From an uncultured Parasphingopyxis sp. (GTDB lineage: Bacteria > Pseudomonadota > Alphaproteobacteria > Sphingomonadales > Sphingomonadaceae): a DNA stretch of 5,964 bases. The position numbers and the translations under genes are program-made. The notes below the pieces were generated by a model. The model searched no databases, had not been told where the DNA came from, and worked only from the letters and a program-made list of their open reading frames with translations. Position 1 is the first letter of the stretch; every line of letters begins with the position of its first letter. Location: assembly GCA_905479515.1 (NCBI GenBank), contig CAJQMX010000001.1:1-5964 (forward strand), in the 5' to 3' direction. Below are positions 1 to 5,964 of the stretch, piece after piece.

Positions 1-1
1 C

Positions 2-85
2 AGCTGGGCCTCAACCAGCGATGCCGGTCGAAGTGCAACGGTGAGCCGCGTGGAAGAAACAGCTGACGCGGAACCTGCAGCCTAA
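2..85 (+). CDS. Possible C-terminal fragment of an unidentified rightward gene (5' end outside the window)
   Basis: An open frame enters from the left edge and ends at TAA 83-85. The last 27 residues would end in VSRVEETADAEPAA, a disordered Ala/Glu-rich tail of the kind common at protein C-termini. It stops 30 bp before a strong hairpin followed on this strand by a T-rich stretch, which is where a rightward gene would be expected to end. The other two forward frames also stop early (64-66 in frame 1, 42-44 in frame 3), and frame 1 has the higher third-position GC, so the frame choice is uncertain. There is too little sequence to assign a family or function. Confidence 0.3.
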   Translation, partial: SWASTSDAGRSATVSRVEETADAEPAA

Positions 86-115
86 CAGGCGTAGTTTTCG
101 ATAAAAGTGTAAAAC

Positions 116-145
116 GGGCCGGGACAGCTTGCCGCTTCCCGGCCC
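116..145. terminator. Bidirectional intrinsic terminator between converging genes
   Basis: A perfect 9-bp GC-rich stem (GGGCCGGGA 116-124 with TCCCGGCCC 137-145) encloses a 12-nt loop, inside which AGC 126-128 can also pair with GCT 134-136. On the plus strand the stem is followed by CATTTTATTT (145-154). On the minus strand it is followed by CGTTTTACACTTTTAT (complement of 115-100). Stem plus T-tract on both sides fits a shared terminator. It would end the leftward DUF3089-ruvX-DUF1993 transcript and also a rightward gene entering from the left edge. Confidence 0.85.
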
Positions 146-163
146 ATTTTATTTGCCGCTCGG

Positions 164-730
164 TCAGGCGTTCGGGATCGTGCCGGGCCGAAAATAGGGC
201 AGCATGTGCGGTATGAAATCAGCTTTGCCGAGCTCGACCTTCTCGCTGCGCAGGATCGCATAGGCGGTCATGATGTGGAAATAGAACTGGCTCAGGGCCC
301 AGTCCCGGGCATATTGGCCTGCGGCTAGATCCAAGATCATGCCATTTGGAAGTTCGTGCGCCAGGGCACTGTCCGGGTCGGTGTCCAGCGCGTCGGGGGC
401 GAGACTATCCAGCAGCGCCAATGTTGCATCAATCCGGGTCCGGGAATCTGATAGGGAGCCGGGCTGTTCCCCGGCATTGCGTCCTTCGTCGATAAGCTCT
501 GCAATCAGGGCTGCATCGCCAGCTCCACCAAGGCGCAGCACGCCCTCTCGGGCCTGTACGCAAGCAAACCGAATTTGGGTCGAGAGCGGAAACATGTCCG
601 GCGCCAAACGGGCCGAGAGCAGAGCTTCTGCATCCGCCGGCGTCAGCTCCGCTTGCGCTTTGTCCAGCCAGCCCGCTAGCGCCGCCAGCATTTGGGCATA
701 GGTTGGGACGAGGAGGCTGGTTAGGGACAT
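164..730 (-). CDS. DUF1993 family protein
   Basis: The product is a 188-residue soluble protein with no signal peptide or membrane segment. It is recognisable as the DUF1993 family by RLAPDMFPLSTQ (residues 41-52), the aromatic helix QFYFHIMTAYAILR (148-161) and VELGKADF (165-172). Family members are about 165-190 residues, mostly helical, and resemble the DinB-like four-helix fold. Their biochemical role is not established, and no function is claimed here. The ATG at 730 is preceded by AGGA (complement of 742-745) at an 11-nt spacing, which is usable though slightly long. The gene is the last of three on this strand, 42 bp after ruvX, and is followed directly by the bidirectional terminator. 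It may be co-transcribed with ruvX, but nothing in the sequence links it to recombination. Confidence 0.88.
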   Translation of the reverse strand: MSLTSLLVPTYAQMLAALAGWLDKAQAELTPADAEALLSARLAPDMFPLSTQIRFACVQAREGVLRLGGAGDAALIAELIDEGRNAGEQPGSLSDSRTRIDATLALLDSLAPDALDTDPDSALAHELPNGMILDLAAGQYARDWALSQFYFHIMTAYAILRSEKVELGKADFIPHMLPYFRPGTIPNA

Positions 731-772
731 TGGCGTGGTTTTCCTGAGCTGAAACTTGGTGTGCGGCGGTGG

Positions 773-1237
773 CTATAGCCCCACAAGTGCATCAATCGCA
801 CCCTGCAAAATAAACGCCGCCGCCGCCGCATCGACGCGCGCTGCCCGCTTCTTGCGGGTCACATCCTGCTCGATCATCGCGCGTTCCACGGCTTGCGTTG
901 ACCAGCGTTCGTCACGGAGCAGGATCGGCAGGTCGAGCGCCTGATCCATATTGCGCGCAAAGGCACGGGTGGACTGGGTTTGCGGGCTGTCTGTACCGTC
1001 GAGATTGAGCGGAAGCCCTATGACGAGCCCGACAATTTGCTGCTCGGCGAAGATCGTTTTCAGCCGTTCGAGGTCTTTCGAGAATTTGGTGCGCTTGACG
1101 GTTTCTGCCGCCGTCGCAAACGTCCATTGCGCATCGCATAGCGCCACGCCGATGGTCTTGCTGCCGACATCAAGCCCGGCCAGTCGTCCGCCTTCGGGCA
1201 GCGTATCGCGAAAATCGGTGGCCGCTTCGGTGATCAT
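773..1237 (-). CDS. ruvX: RuvX/YqgF family putative Holliday junction resolvase
   Basis: The product is a 154-residue RNase H-fold protein of the YqgF/RuvX family, cytoplasmic and of normal family length. Family members have been linked to Holliday junction resolution and, in E. coli, to pre-16S rRNA 5'-end processing. The visible motifs are [12 protein letters not shown] (21-32, acidic Asp23), [11 protein letters not shown] (72-82), DERWST (109-114) and a C-terminal helix with Asp136 followed by five alanines and FILQ. These supply the expected acidic active-site residues. The usual DERLST motif reads DERWST here, which may be normal for the lineage. The ATG at 1237-1235 overlaps the TGA of the upstream DUF3089 gene (ATGA). 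There is no good Shine-Dalgarno sequence, so translational coupling is likely. A ten-residue leader precedes the region where the fold normally begins. Confidence 0.94.
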   Translation of the reverse strand: MITEAATDFRDTLPEGGRLAGLDVGSKTIGVALCDAQWTFATAAETVKRTKFSKDLERLKTIFAEQQIVGLVIGLPLNLDGTDSPQTQSTRAFARNMDQALDLPILLRDERWSTQAVERAMIEQDVTRKKRAARVDAAAAAFILQGAIDALVGL

Positions 1238-2430
1238 AGCGCGGCAGCCCGATAGGCGCTGATCCGCTGCGCCACATCTTCGCGCAAATTGCTCCAGAAA
1301 AGCAGGAAATCGAAAACATGGTAGTTGTTGCCAGGCAGGACATAGCGCCCGAAAGCGTCGGGCGGCTGGCTGACCAATAACAGGCCCTGTTCGTCACAGC
1401 GCGCAGCGATCAGCCCGCGCGTCAGGCTGGCATTGTTCATATCCTCATTGGGCACCACCGCACCGTGATTAGCCTCCGCATCCGCCGCGCCATTCTGGCT
1501 CCCGGTCAGCGGATTGACGCAGAGCATGGCCGTATCGCGCCGTGATACACCGGTATAGCCGATGCTCTCATCATAGATGCGGGTGATCTGATGCGGTTCA
1601 GCGGGAACGGCAAAGCTCTGGAAAGCGATGATGCAGTTGCTCGAGTTCGGCTCAGCGCATGCGCCAAGGGGCAGGGCAGGCAAATCAGCCTCCACCGAAA
1701 TCGGCCAGCCGATGACATAAGCCGCGACAATCCGGTTCGCGAGCGGCGTGCCAGCGATCCGCTCATGAAGCAGCGTCGCCAGATGCAATCCGCCCTGACT
1801 GTGACCGGCCAGAATAAACGGTTGATCCTCGCCGATCTGAGACAGGAAATACTCAAACGCCGCTTCGACATCCTGATAGGCAAAGCGCAGCGCGACTTCT
1901 GAATTGCGATGATCGGTCAGGAACGCCCCGATCACCGCCTGACGATAGAGCGGAGCCCAGACCTCTCCAATGTCGTTGAAGACGCTGGCCTGGCTTGCGG
2001 CGAAAAGCTCCTGGCGCGGTCGGGCCGCCGCGCTGTGGAGCGGCGCGTTCCAGCGATCCCGGGCAAGATAGGTTGTCGGGAGCACGTAGAAGACGGGAAT
2101 ACGGGGCTCGTCTTCTTCAGCCACCGCTGGGCCTGGTGTCGCTGCGACATCTGTTTCATCCGCGTTATCGTCGGCTTCTTCCGCTTCGGTTTCCTCGTCA
2201 TAATTTTCGGGCAGCCAGTCACTGGCCGGGTTTGCGATATCGGGGCGGATCAGCCACATCGAACGGTCTGCATAGGCCTGTTCCGGCACCTCTTCGAGCA
2301 TCTCAATGTCATCGCCGGGCACGAGCGCCATCTCCAGAAGTTCGTCCTGAAACAGCGTCCATGCGGCCCCGGCCAGCAGGATGAGGAAGATCGCGGCGGC
2401 AATCAGATAGAGGAAGATACGGGCGGCCAT
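1234..2430 (-). CDS. Membrane-anchored DUF3089 alpha/beta-hydrolase-like protein
   Basis: From the ATG at 2430 the product is 398 residues. Residues 5-24 form a hydrophobic N-terminal segment ([19 protein letters not shown]) that should act as a signal anchor, placing the rest in the periplasm. An acidic, low-complexity linker follows at about 77-109. The DUF3089 domain then begins with [18 protein letters not shown] (113-130). It carries the nucleophile elbow GHSQGG (209-214, probable nucleophile Ser211) and ends with [16 protein letters not shown] (368-383), where His371 is the likely catalytic histidine. The substrate is unknown; esterase or lipase-like activity is an inference from the fold. 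The frame is open up to 2685, but the longer form would bury the anchor 85 residues in. AAGAG (complement of 2438-2442) supports the 2430 start. The gene overlaps ruvX by four bases. Confidence 0.85.
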   Translation of the reverse strand: MAARIFLYLIAAAIFLILLAGAAWTLFQDELLEMALVPGDDIEMLEEVPEQAYADRSMWLIRPDIANPASDWLPENYDEETEAEEADDNADETDVAATPGPAVAEEDEPRIPVFYVLPTTYLARDRWNAPLHSAAARPRQELFAASQASVFNDIGEVWAPLYRQAVIGAFLTDHRNSEVALRFAYQDVEAAFEYFLSQIGEDQPFILAGHSQGGLHLATLLHERIAGTPLANRIVAAYVIGWPISVEADLPALPLGACAEPNSSNCIIAFQSFAVPAEPHQITRIYDESIGYTGVSRRDTAMLCVNPLTGSQNGAADAEANHGAVVPNEDMNNASLTRGLIAARCDEQGLLLVSQPPDAFGRYVLPGNNYHVFDFLLFWSNLREDVAQRISAYRAAAL

Positions 2431-2565
2431 GGTGTCACTCTTATGCGGTCGGGCAAATGGTCTGGCGCGCGCCATAGGCCAAGGCGCATCAAAGGCCAAC
2501 GACAATGGGCGTTGATGCGTTTTACGCGCTTGCAGCAAAGGCGGCGCGATGCTAGCCGCGCGGCC
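2431..2565. promoter_or_regulatory. Divergent intergenic region with overlapping inverted repeats
   Basis: This 135-bp gap separates divergent genes and should hold promoters for both directions. Three short inverted repeats compete for the same bases: CGCATCAA 2485-2492 with TTGATGCG 2512-2519, CAACG 2497-2501 with CGTTG 2510-2514, and GCGT 2517-2520 with ACGC 2524-2527 (3-nt loop). A 9-nt palindrome TTGCAGCAA follows at 2530-2538. The best leftward promoter I can find is TTGGCC (complement of 2499-2494), a 17-bp spacer and TATGGC (complement of 2476-2471). It is a weak match. No convincing -10 is visible for gatC. That the repeats form an operator or leader structure is inference. Confidence 0.35.
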
Positions 2566-2853
2566 ATGTCCGTCGATACTCAAACCGTGCTCCGCATCGC
2601 GTCTTTGGCGCGCATCGCGATGAGCGAAGAAGAGGCCGAGCGCCTCAAACCCGAACTCAACAATATTCTTGGCTGGGTCGAGCAATTGGGCGAAGTCGAT
2701 ACGTCAGGCGTTGAGCCGTTGGCGGTCGTGATCGCGAACCATACGCGGCCGCGCGAAGATGTGGTGACCGATGGCGACAAGCGCGACGAAATCCTCGCCA
2801 ATGCGCCGCTGGCCGAACATGGCTTTTTCGCCGTGCCGAAGGTGATTGAATAA
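2566..2853 (+). CDS. gatC: Asp/Glu-tRNA amidotransferase subunit GatC
   Basis: GatC is the small structural subunit of the GatCAB amidotransferase. It wraps around GatA and stabilises its contact with GatB. The ATG at 2566 gives 95 residues, the usual length, starting [16 protein letters not shown] and continuing through the helical [21 protein letters not shown]. It ends with the family signature of [10 protein letters not shown] (61-70), ILANAP (76-81) and FFAVPKVIE (87-95). The frame stays open far upstream (to 1909), but that part is antisense to the DUF3089 gene and is not GatC-like. No Shine-Dalgarno sequence lies just before 2566; the nearest purine-rich stretch, AAAGG 2537-2541, is 24 nt away. 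The stop codon shares one base with the gatA start (TAATG). It is the first gene of the gatCAB operon. Confidence 0.95.
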   Translation: MSVDTQTVLRIASLARIAMSEEEAERLKPELNNILGWVEQLGEVDTSGVEPLAVVIANHTRPREDVVTDGDKRDEILANAPLAEHGFFAVPKVIE

Positions 2854-4334
2854 TGACCAACCTAACCGATCTTGGCGTTGCGGATATCCGTGACGGGTTT
2901 CGCGGGGGGGAATTCACCGCGCGCGAAGTGGCTGATGCGTTCAACGATGTGGTGGCGGGTTCCGATGCGCTGAATTGCTTTATCGTGAAGACGCCGGAGA
3001 AAGCTATCGAAGCGGCAGAAGAGGCCGATCGCGCCCTTGCAGCCGGGGAAGCGAAGCCGCTTTCCGGCGTGCCGCTGGGTATCAAGGATCTGTTCTGCAC
3101 CAAGGGTGTCCAGTCCACCGCTGCGAGCCACATACTCGAGGGCTTTGTACCGCCTTATGAGTCGACCGTGTCCGGCAATCTGCTGGATGCCGGCGCAGGG
3201 ATGCTCGGCAAGCTCAATATGGATCAGTTCGCGATGGGCTCGTCCAACGAGACGAGCTATTTCGGCAATGTGACCTCACCCTGGCGGCGCAATGACGGCG
3301 GCAACACGCCGATGTCACCGGGCGGCAGCTCGGGCGGTACGTCCTCTGCCATCGCCGCACGGATCGTTCCCGCCGCAACCGGCACCGATACCGGCGGCTC
3401 GATCCGTCAGCCTGCCGCCTTTACCGGCATTTGCGGCATGAAACCGACCTATGGCCGCTGTTCGCGCTATGGCATGGTCGCCTTTGCCTCGTCGCTGGAT
3501 CAGGCCGGGCCGATGGCGCGCAGCGTAAAGGATTGCGCGATCCTGCTCGAAGCCATGGCCGGCTATGACGCCAAGGATTCGACCTCGCTGAAAGAGCCGG
3601 TCCCCAATTGGGAAGCAGGCCTGAGCGGCGATTTGAAAGGCAAGAGGATCGGTATTCCGAAAGAATATCGCGTCGATAATATGCCCGAGGAAATCGATGT
3701 GCTGTGGAAACAGGGTGTCGAGTGGATGCGCGATGCTGGCGCCGAGATTGTCGATGTTTCGCTGCCGCACACCAAATATGCGCTGCCCGCTTATTACATT
3801 ATCGCGCCTGCCGAGGCCTCGGCCAATCTCTCCCGTTATGATGGTGTGCGCTACGGCCTGCGCGAAACGCCGGACGGCGCGAACCTGCAGGACATGTATG
3901 CCGCGACCCGCGCTGCCGGGTTTGGCGATGAGGTCAAACGCCGGATCATGATCGGCACGTACGTTCTCTCGGCCGGTTTCTACGACGCCTATTTCACCCA
4001 GGCCGCCAAGGTCCGCACACTGATTGTGCGCGACTTTGATCAGGCATGGGCAAGCTGTGACTATCTGCTGACGCCGACCGCGCCAAGCGCCGCTTTCGGT
4101 CTTGGCGATCTCAGCGATGATCCGATTGCCATGTATCTGAATGATGTTTTCACCGTGCCGAGTTCGCTGGCCGGATTGCCTGCGATAGCGGTGCCGGGCG
4201 GCCTTGATCATCAGGGCCTGCCGCTTGGCCTGCAGGTTATTGGCAAAGCGCTGGATGAGCAGGGTGTGATGAATGCGGGGCTGGCGATGGAAGAGCGCGC
4301 CGGCTTTACAGCACGTGCGGAGAAATGGTGGTGA
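2853..4334 (+). CDS. gatA: Asp/Glu-tRNA amidotransferase subunit GatA
   Basis: GatA is the amidase subunit. It hydrolyses glutamine (or asparagine) and passes ammonia to GatB for transamidation of Glu-tRNA(Gln) or Asp-tRNA(Asn). The 493-residue product belongs to the amidase-signature family, and all parts of the Ser-cisSer-Lys triad are visible: Lys78 in GIKDL, Ser159 in SPGGSSGG and Ser183 in [11 protein letters not shown]. The 24-residue spacing between the two serines matches well-studied amidases. [10 protein letters not shown] (135-144) and the C-terminal [16 protein letters not shown] (435-450) are also typical. The ATG at 2853 overlaps the gatC stop by one base and has AAGGTG (2839-2844) eight bases upstream, a good ribosome site lying within gatC. 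A run of seven G residues lies at 2904-2910, but the frame is intact. Confidence 0.97.
   Translation: MTNLTDLGVADIRDGFRGGEFTAREVADAFNDVVAGSDALNCFIVKTPEKAIEAAEEADRALAAGEAKPLSGVPLGIKDLFCTKGVQSTAASHILEGFVPPYESTVSGNLLDAGAGMLGKLNMDQFAMGSSNETSYFGNVTSPWRRNDGGNTPMSPGGSSGGTSSAIAARIVPAATGTDTGGSIRQPAAFTGICGMKPTYGRCSRYGMVAFASSLDQAGPMARSVKDCAILLEAMAGYDAKDSTSLKEPVPNWEAGLSGDLKGKRIGIPKEYRVDNMPEEIDVLWKQGVEWMRDAGAEIVDVSLPHTKYALPAYYIIAPAEASANLSRYDGVRYGLRETPDGANLQDMYAATRAAGFGDEVKRRIMIGTYVLSAGFYDAYFTQAAKVRTLIVRDFDQAWASCDYLLTPTAPSAAFGLGDLSDDPIAMYLNDVFTVPSSLAGLPAIAVPGGLDHQGLPLGLQVIGKALDEQGVMNAGLAMEERAGFTARAEKWW
4319..4322 (+). promoter_or_regulatory. Ribosome binding site that decides the gatB start
   Basis: GGAG at 4319-4322 lies inside the end of gatA. 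It is 8 nt from the GTG at 4331, 5 nt from the GTG at 4328 and only 2 nt from the ATG at 4325. Usual Shine-Dalgarno spacing favours 4331, which also creates a GTGA overlap with the gatA stop. Confidence 0.7.
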
Positions 4335-5827
4335 GTAGTTATCGCGTCCAGGGCGCAACGGGCGAATGGGAGGTCGTGATCGGCCTTGAGGTCCATGCGC
4401 AGATCACGTCCCACTCCAAGCTGTTTTCCGGCGCTTCAACCGAGTTCGGGTCCGAGCCCAATAGCAATGTGAGCTTTGTCGATGCGGCGATGCCCGGGAT
4501 GCTGCCGGTTGTGAATGCCGAGTGCATCCTGCAGGCGGTGCGCACGGGGCTCGCGCTCAATGCCCAGATCAACCACTGGTCGCGCTTTGACCGGAAGAAT
4601 TATTTCTACGCCGATCTGCCGCAGGGCTATCAGATTTCGCAGCTTTTTCATCCGATCGTCGGGGAGGGTGCTATTGATGTGCCGCTCGACGAGAAGGATC
4701 CTGATGGCGAGGTGAAAACCATCGGCATCGAGCGCATCCATATTGAGCAGGATGCGGGCAAGCTGATGCATGATCAGCATCCGACGATGAGCTATGTCGA
4801 CCTGAACCGCTGCGGCGTGGCGCTGATGGAAATCGTGTCGCGGCCCGATATGGGCTCACCGGTCGAGGCCGCCGCCTATGTCCGCAAGCTGCGCTCGATC
4901 CTGCGGTATGTCGGATCGTGCGACGGCAATATGGAACAGGGCTCGATGCGCGCCGATGTGAACGTCTCCGTGCGCAAGCCGGGTGATGAGCTGGGCACGC
5001 GGACCGAAACCAAGAACGTCAATTCCATGCGTTTTATCCAGCAGGTTGTGGAAACCGAGGCACGCCGTCAGGTCGATTTGATCGAGGATGGCGGCACGGT
5101 GGTTCAGGAAACCCGGCTGTTTGATCCCGACAAGGGCGAGACGCGGTCAATGCGCTCCAAGGAAGATGCGCATGATTATCGCTATTTCCCCGATCCTGAT
5201 CTGTTGCCGATTGAGCTGAGCGAAGACTTTGTCGCCGAGGCAAAGGCGAGCCTGCCCGAACTGCCGGATGCCAAGCGCCATCGCTATGAGGAAGAGCTGG
5301 GCCTTTCCGCCTATAACGCCGCCGTGCTGACCGCCGAGGCGGAAACCGCGCGCTGGTTTGAGGCGCTGGCTGCCGAAAGCGCCAAGAAGCAGGGCAAGTC
5401 CGAAGCCGATGTTGCCAAGGCCGCGGCCAACTGGCTGATCTCGGACCTGTTCGGCGGGCTCAATAAGGTTGGTGTTGATCTGGAATCGTCACCGGTGAGC
5501 ACCACGCAGGGCGCAGAATTGCTCGCACTGGTTGCTGATGGCACGCTCTCCGGTCCGCTCGCCAAACAGGTGTTCGAGATCATGCTCGAAACCGGCGACG
5601 ATCCTGAAAAGATCGTTGAGGAAAAGGGGCTGAAGCAGACCTCTGACACCGGTGCGATCGACGCCGTTATCGCCGATATCCTCACCGCGAACGCCGACAA
5701 GGTAGAGCAATATCGCGGCGGCAAGAACAAGCTGTTCGGCTTCTTCGTCGGCCAGACGATGAAGGCCATGCAGGGCAAAGCCAATCCGCAGGTGGTGAAC
5801 GAGCTGCTGAAAAAGATACTGGGATAA
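4331..5827 (+). CDS. gatB: Asp/Glu-tRNA amidotransferase subunit GatB
   Basis: GatB binds the misacylated tRNA, activates the Glu or Asp side chain with ATP and transfers ammonia from GatA to make Gln-tRNA or Asn-tRNA. From the GTG at 4331 the product is 498 residues. The catalytic cradle domain shows VIGLEVHAQ (16-24), [10 protein letters not shown] (51-60), [14 protein letters not shown] (91-104), IHIEQDAGK (136-144) and [20 protein letters not shown] (154-173), followed by [16 protein letters not shown] (198-213). The helical and YqeY-like tail domain that grips the tRNA covers roughly 300-498, ending with [20 protein letters not shown] (463-482). An ATG at 4325 in the same frame would add two residues (MV), but its ribosome-site spacing is poor. 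The GTG start gives a four-base GTGA overlap with gatA and the familiar N-terminus [12 protein letters not shown]. It is the last gene of the operon. Confidence 0.97.
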   Translation: MSSYRVQGATGEWEVVIGLEVHAQITSHSKLFSGASTEFGSEPNSNVSFVDAAMPGMLPVVNAECILQAVRTGLALNAQINHWSRFDRKNYFYADLPQGYQISQLFHPIVGEGAIDVPLDEKDPDGEVKTIGIERIHIEQDAGKLMHDQHPTMSYVDLNRCGVALMEIVSRPDMGSPVEAAAYVRKLRSILRYVGSCDGNMEQGSMRADVNVSVRKPGDELGTRTETKNVNSMRFIQQVVETEARRQVDLIEDGGTVVQETRLFDPDKGETRSMRSKEDAHDYRYFPDPDLLPIELSEDFVAEAKASLPELPDAKRHRYEEELGLSAYNAAVLTAEAETARWFEALAAESAKKQGKSEADVAKAAANWLISDLFGGLNKVGVDLESSPVSTTQGAELLALVADGTLSGPLAKQVFEIMLETGDDPEKIVEEKGLKQTSDTGAIDAVIADILTANADKVEQYRGGKNKLFGFFVGQTMKAMQGKANPQVVNELLKKILG

Positions 5828-5854
5828 ACACGCGCAAAGCCCACTTGCCCTCAA

Positions 5855-5875
5855 CGCGCCTTTCGGCTAGGCGCG
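5855..5875 (+). terminator. Hairpin after gatB, possible terminator
   Basis: CGCGCCT (5855-5861) pairs perfectly with AGGCGCG (5869-5875) around a 7-nt loop, 27 bp past the gatB stop. It is a compact GC-rich stem but lacks the T-run expected directly after it; the first T5 is at 5900-5904. It may be a weak or Rho-assisted terminator, or a 3'-end stabilising stem. The rest of the 91-bp gap before the tRNA shows no gene and no clear tRNA promoter. Confidence 0.45.
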
Positions 5876-5918
5876 CGGGTCAATCGTGGTTCGATGGAAT
5901 TTTTGACGACTGAGCTGG

Positions 5919-5964
5919 GCGGGCGTGGCGGAATTGGTAGACGCGCCAGATTTAGGTTCTGGTA
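5919..5964 (+). tRNA. tRNA-Leu (anticodon UAG), 3' part outside the window
   Basis: The sequence from 5919 begins GCGGGCG (5' acceptor strand), then TG at positions 8-9. A leucine-type D arm with AATTGGTAGA follows, and a perfect 5-bp anticodon stem CCAGA/TCTGG (5946-5950 with 5958-5962) encloses the loop TTTAGGT. The anticodon is TAG at 5953-5955, which reads CUN leucine codons. It closely resembles the corresponding bacterial tRNA-Leu. The variable arm, T arm and 3' acceptor strand lie beyond the window edge, so the identity rests on the first 46 bases. It lies on the same strand as gatB, 91 bp downstream, and is probably transcribed separately. Confidence 0.93.

Noticed and set aside
339..701. 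Plus-strand open frame of 120 codons over the DUF1993 gene.
   Set aside because: It is Ser/Ala/Arg-rich shadow sequence opposite a gene with clear family motifs.
771..780. Perfect 10-bp palindrome GGCTATAGCC spanning the ruvX stop codon.
   Set aside because: It has no loop or T-tract for a terminator, and a single 10-bp palindrome is not enough to propose an operator.
2471..2499. Leftward sigma70-like promoter TTGGCC, 17-bp spacer, TATGGC.
   Set aside because: Only 4 of 6 and 3 of 6 bases match the consensus, so it is mentioned under the intergenic entry rather than called as a promoter.
1909..2565. Long open frame upstream of and continuous with gatC, giving a 314-residue protein.
   Set aside because: It runs antisense to the well-supported DUF3089 gene, its sequence is rich in Arg, Cys and His with no domain, and GatC is a normal 95 residues from the ATG at 2566.
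3315..4358. Minus-strand open frame of 347 codons inside gatA.
   Set aside because: It is fully antisense to gatA, which has an intact catalytic triad and operon context. Its translation shows no recognisable domain, and such shadows are common in GC-rich genes.
5311..5844. Minus-strand open frame of 177 codons over the end of gatB.
   Set aside because: It is antisense to the conserved GatB tail domain, and its Ser/Pro-rich composition reflects the opposite-strand codon pattern.
5903..5908. TTGACG just before the tRNA as a -35 box.
   Set aside because: It starts only 16 bp before the mature tRNA 5' end, which would put the -10 element inside the tRNA gene.

Overview
The window looks like ordinary chromosomal DNA from an alphaproteobacterium, most likely a member of the Sphingomonadales. 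This rests on the high GC content, the wording of the GatB N-terminus ([23 protein letters not shown] at the alternative GTG start) and the RuvX and GatA sequence variants. The species cannot be named from the sequence alone.

Left part (about 1-2430). A possible C-terminal scrap of a rightward gene (2-85) runs into a strong bidirectional terminator (116-145). Three leftward genes then read, in transcription order, as follows: a membrane-anchored DUF3089 alpha/beta-hydrolase (2430-1234), ruvX (1237-773) and a DUF1993 protein (730-164). The first two overlap by ATGA and the third follows after 42 bp, so they probably form one operon ending at the shared terminator.

Middle (2431-2565). A 135-bp divergent intergenic region separates the leftward operon from gatCAB. 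It holds several mutually exclusive short inverted repeats but no convincing sigma70-type promoter.

Right part (2566-5827). A complete gatC-gatA-gatB operon encodes the tRNA-dependent amidotransferase. This complex turns misacylated Glu-tRNA(Gln), and Asp-tRNA(Asn) where needed, into Gln-tRNA(Gln) and Asn-tRNA(Asn). The genes are fused end to start (TAATG between gatC and gatA, GTGA between gatA and the preferred gatB start), so the three subunits are probably translationally coupled. A hairpin lies after gatB, and the window ends inside a tRNA-Leu(UAG) gene on the same strand.

I found no mobile elements, CRISPR arrays, phage genes or unknown multi-gene system. The points most worth a second look are small: the gatC leader with its well-placed overlapping mini-ORF, the gatB start choice, and the acidic linker in the membrane-anchored DUF3089 protein.
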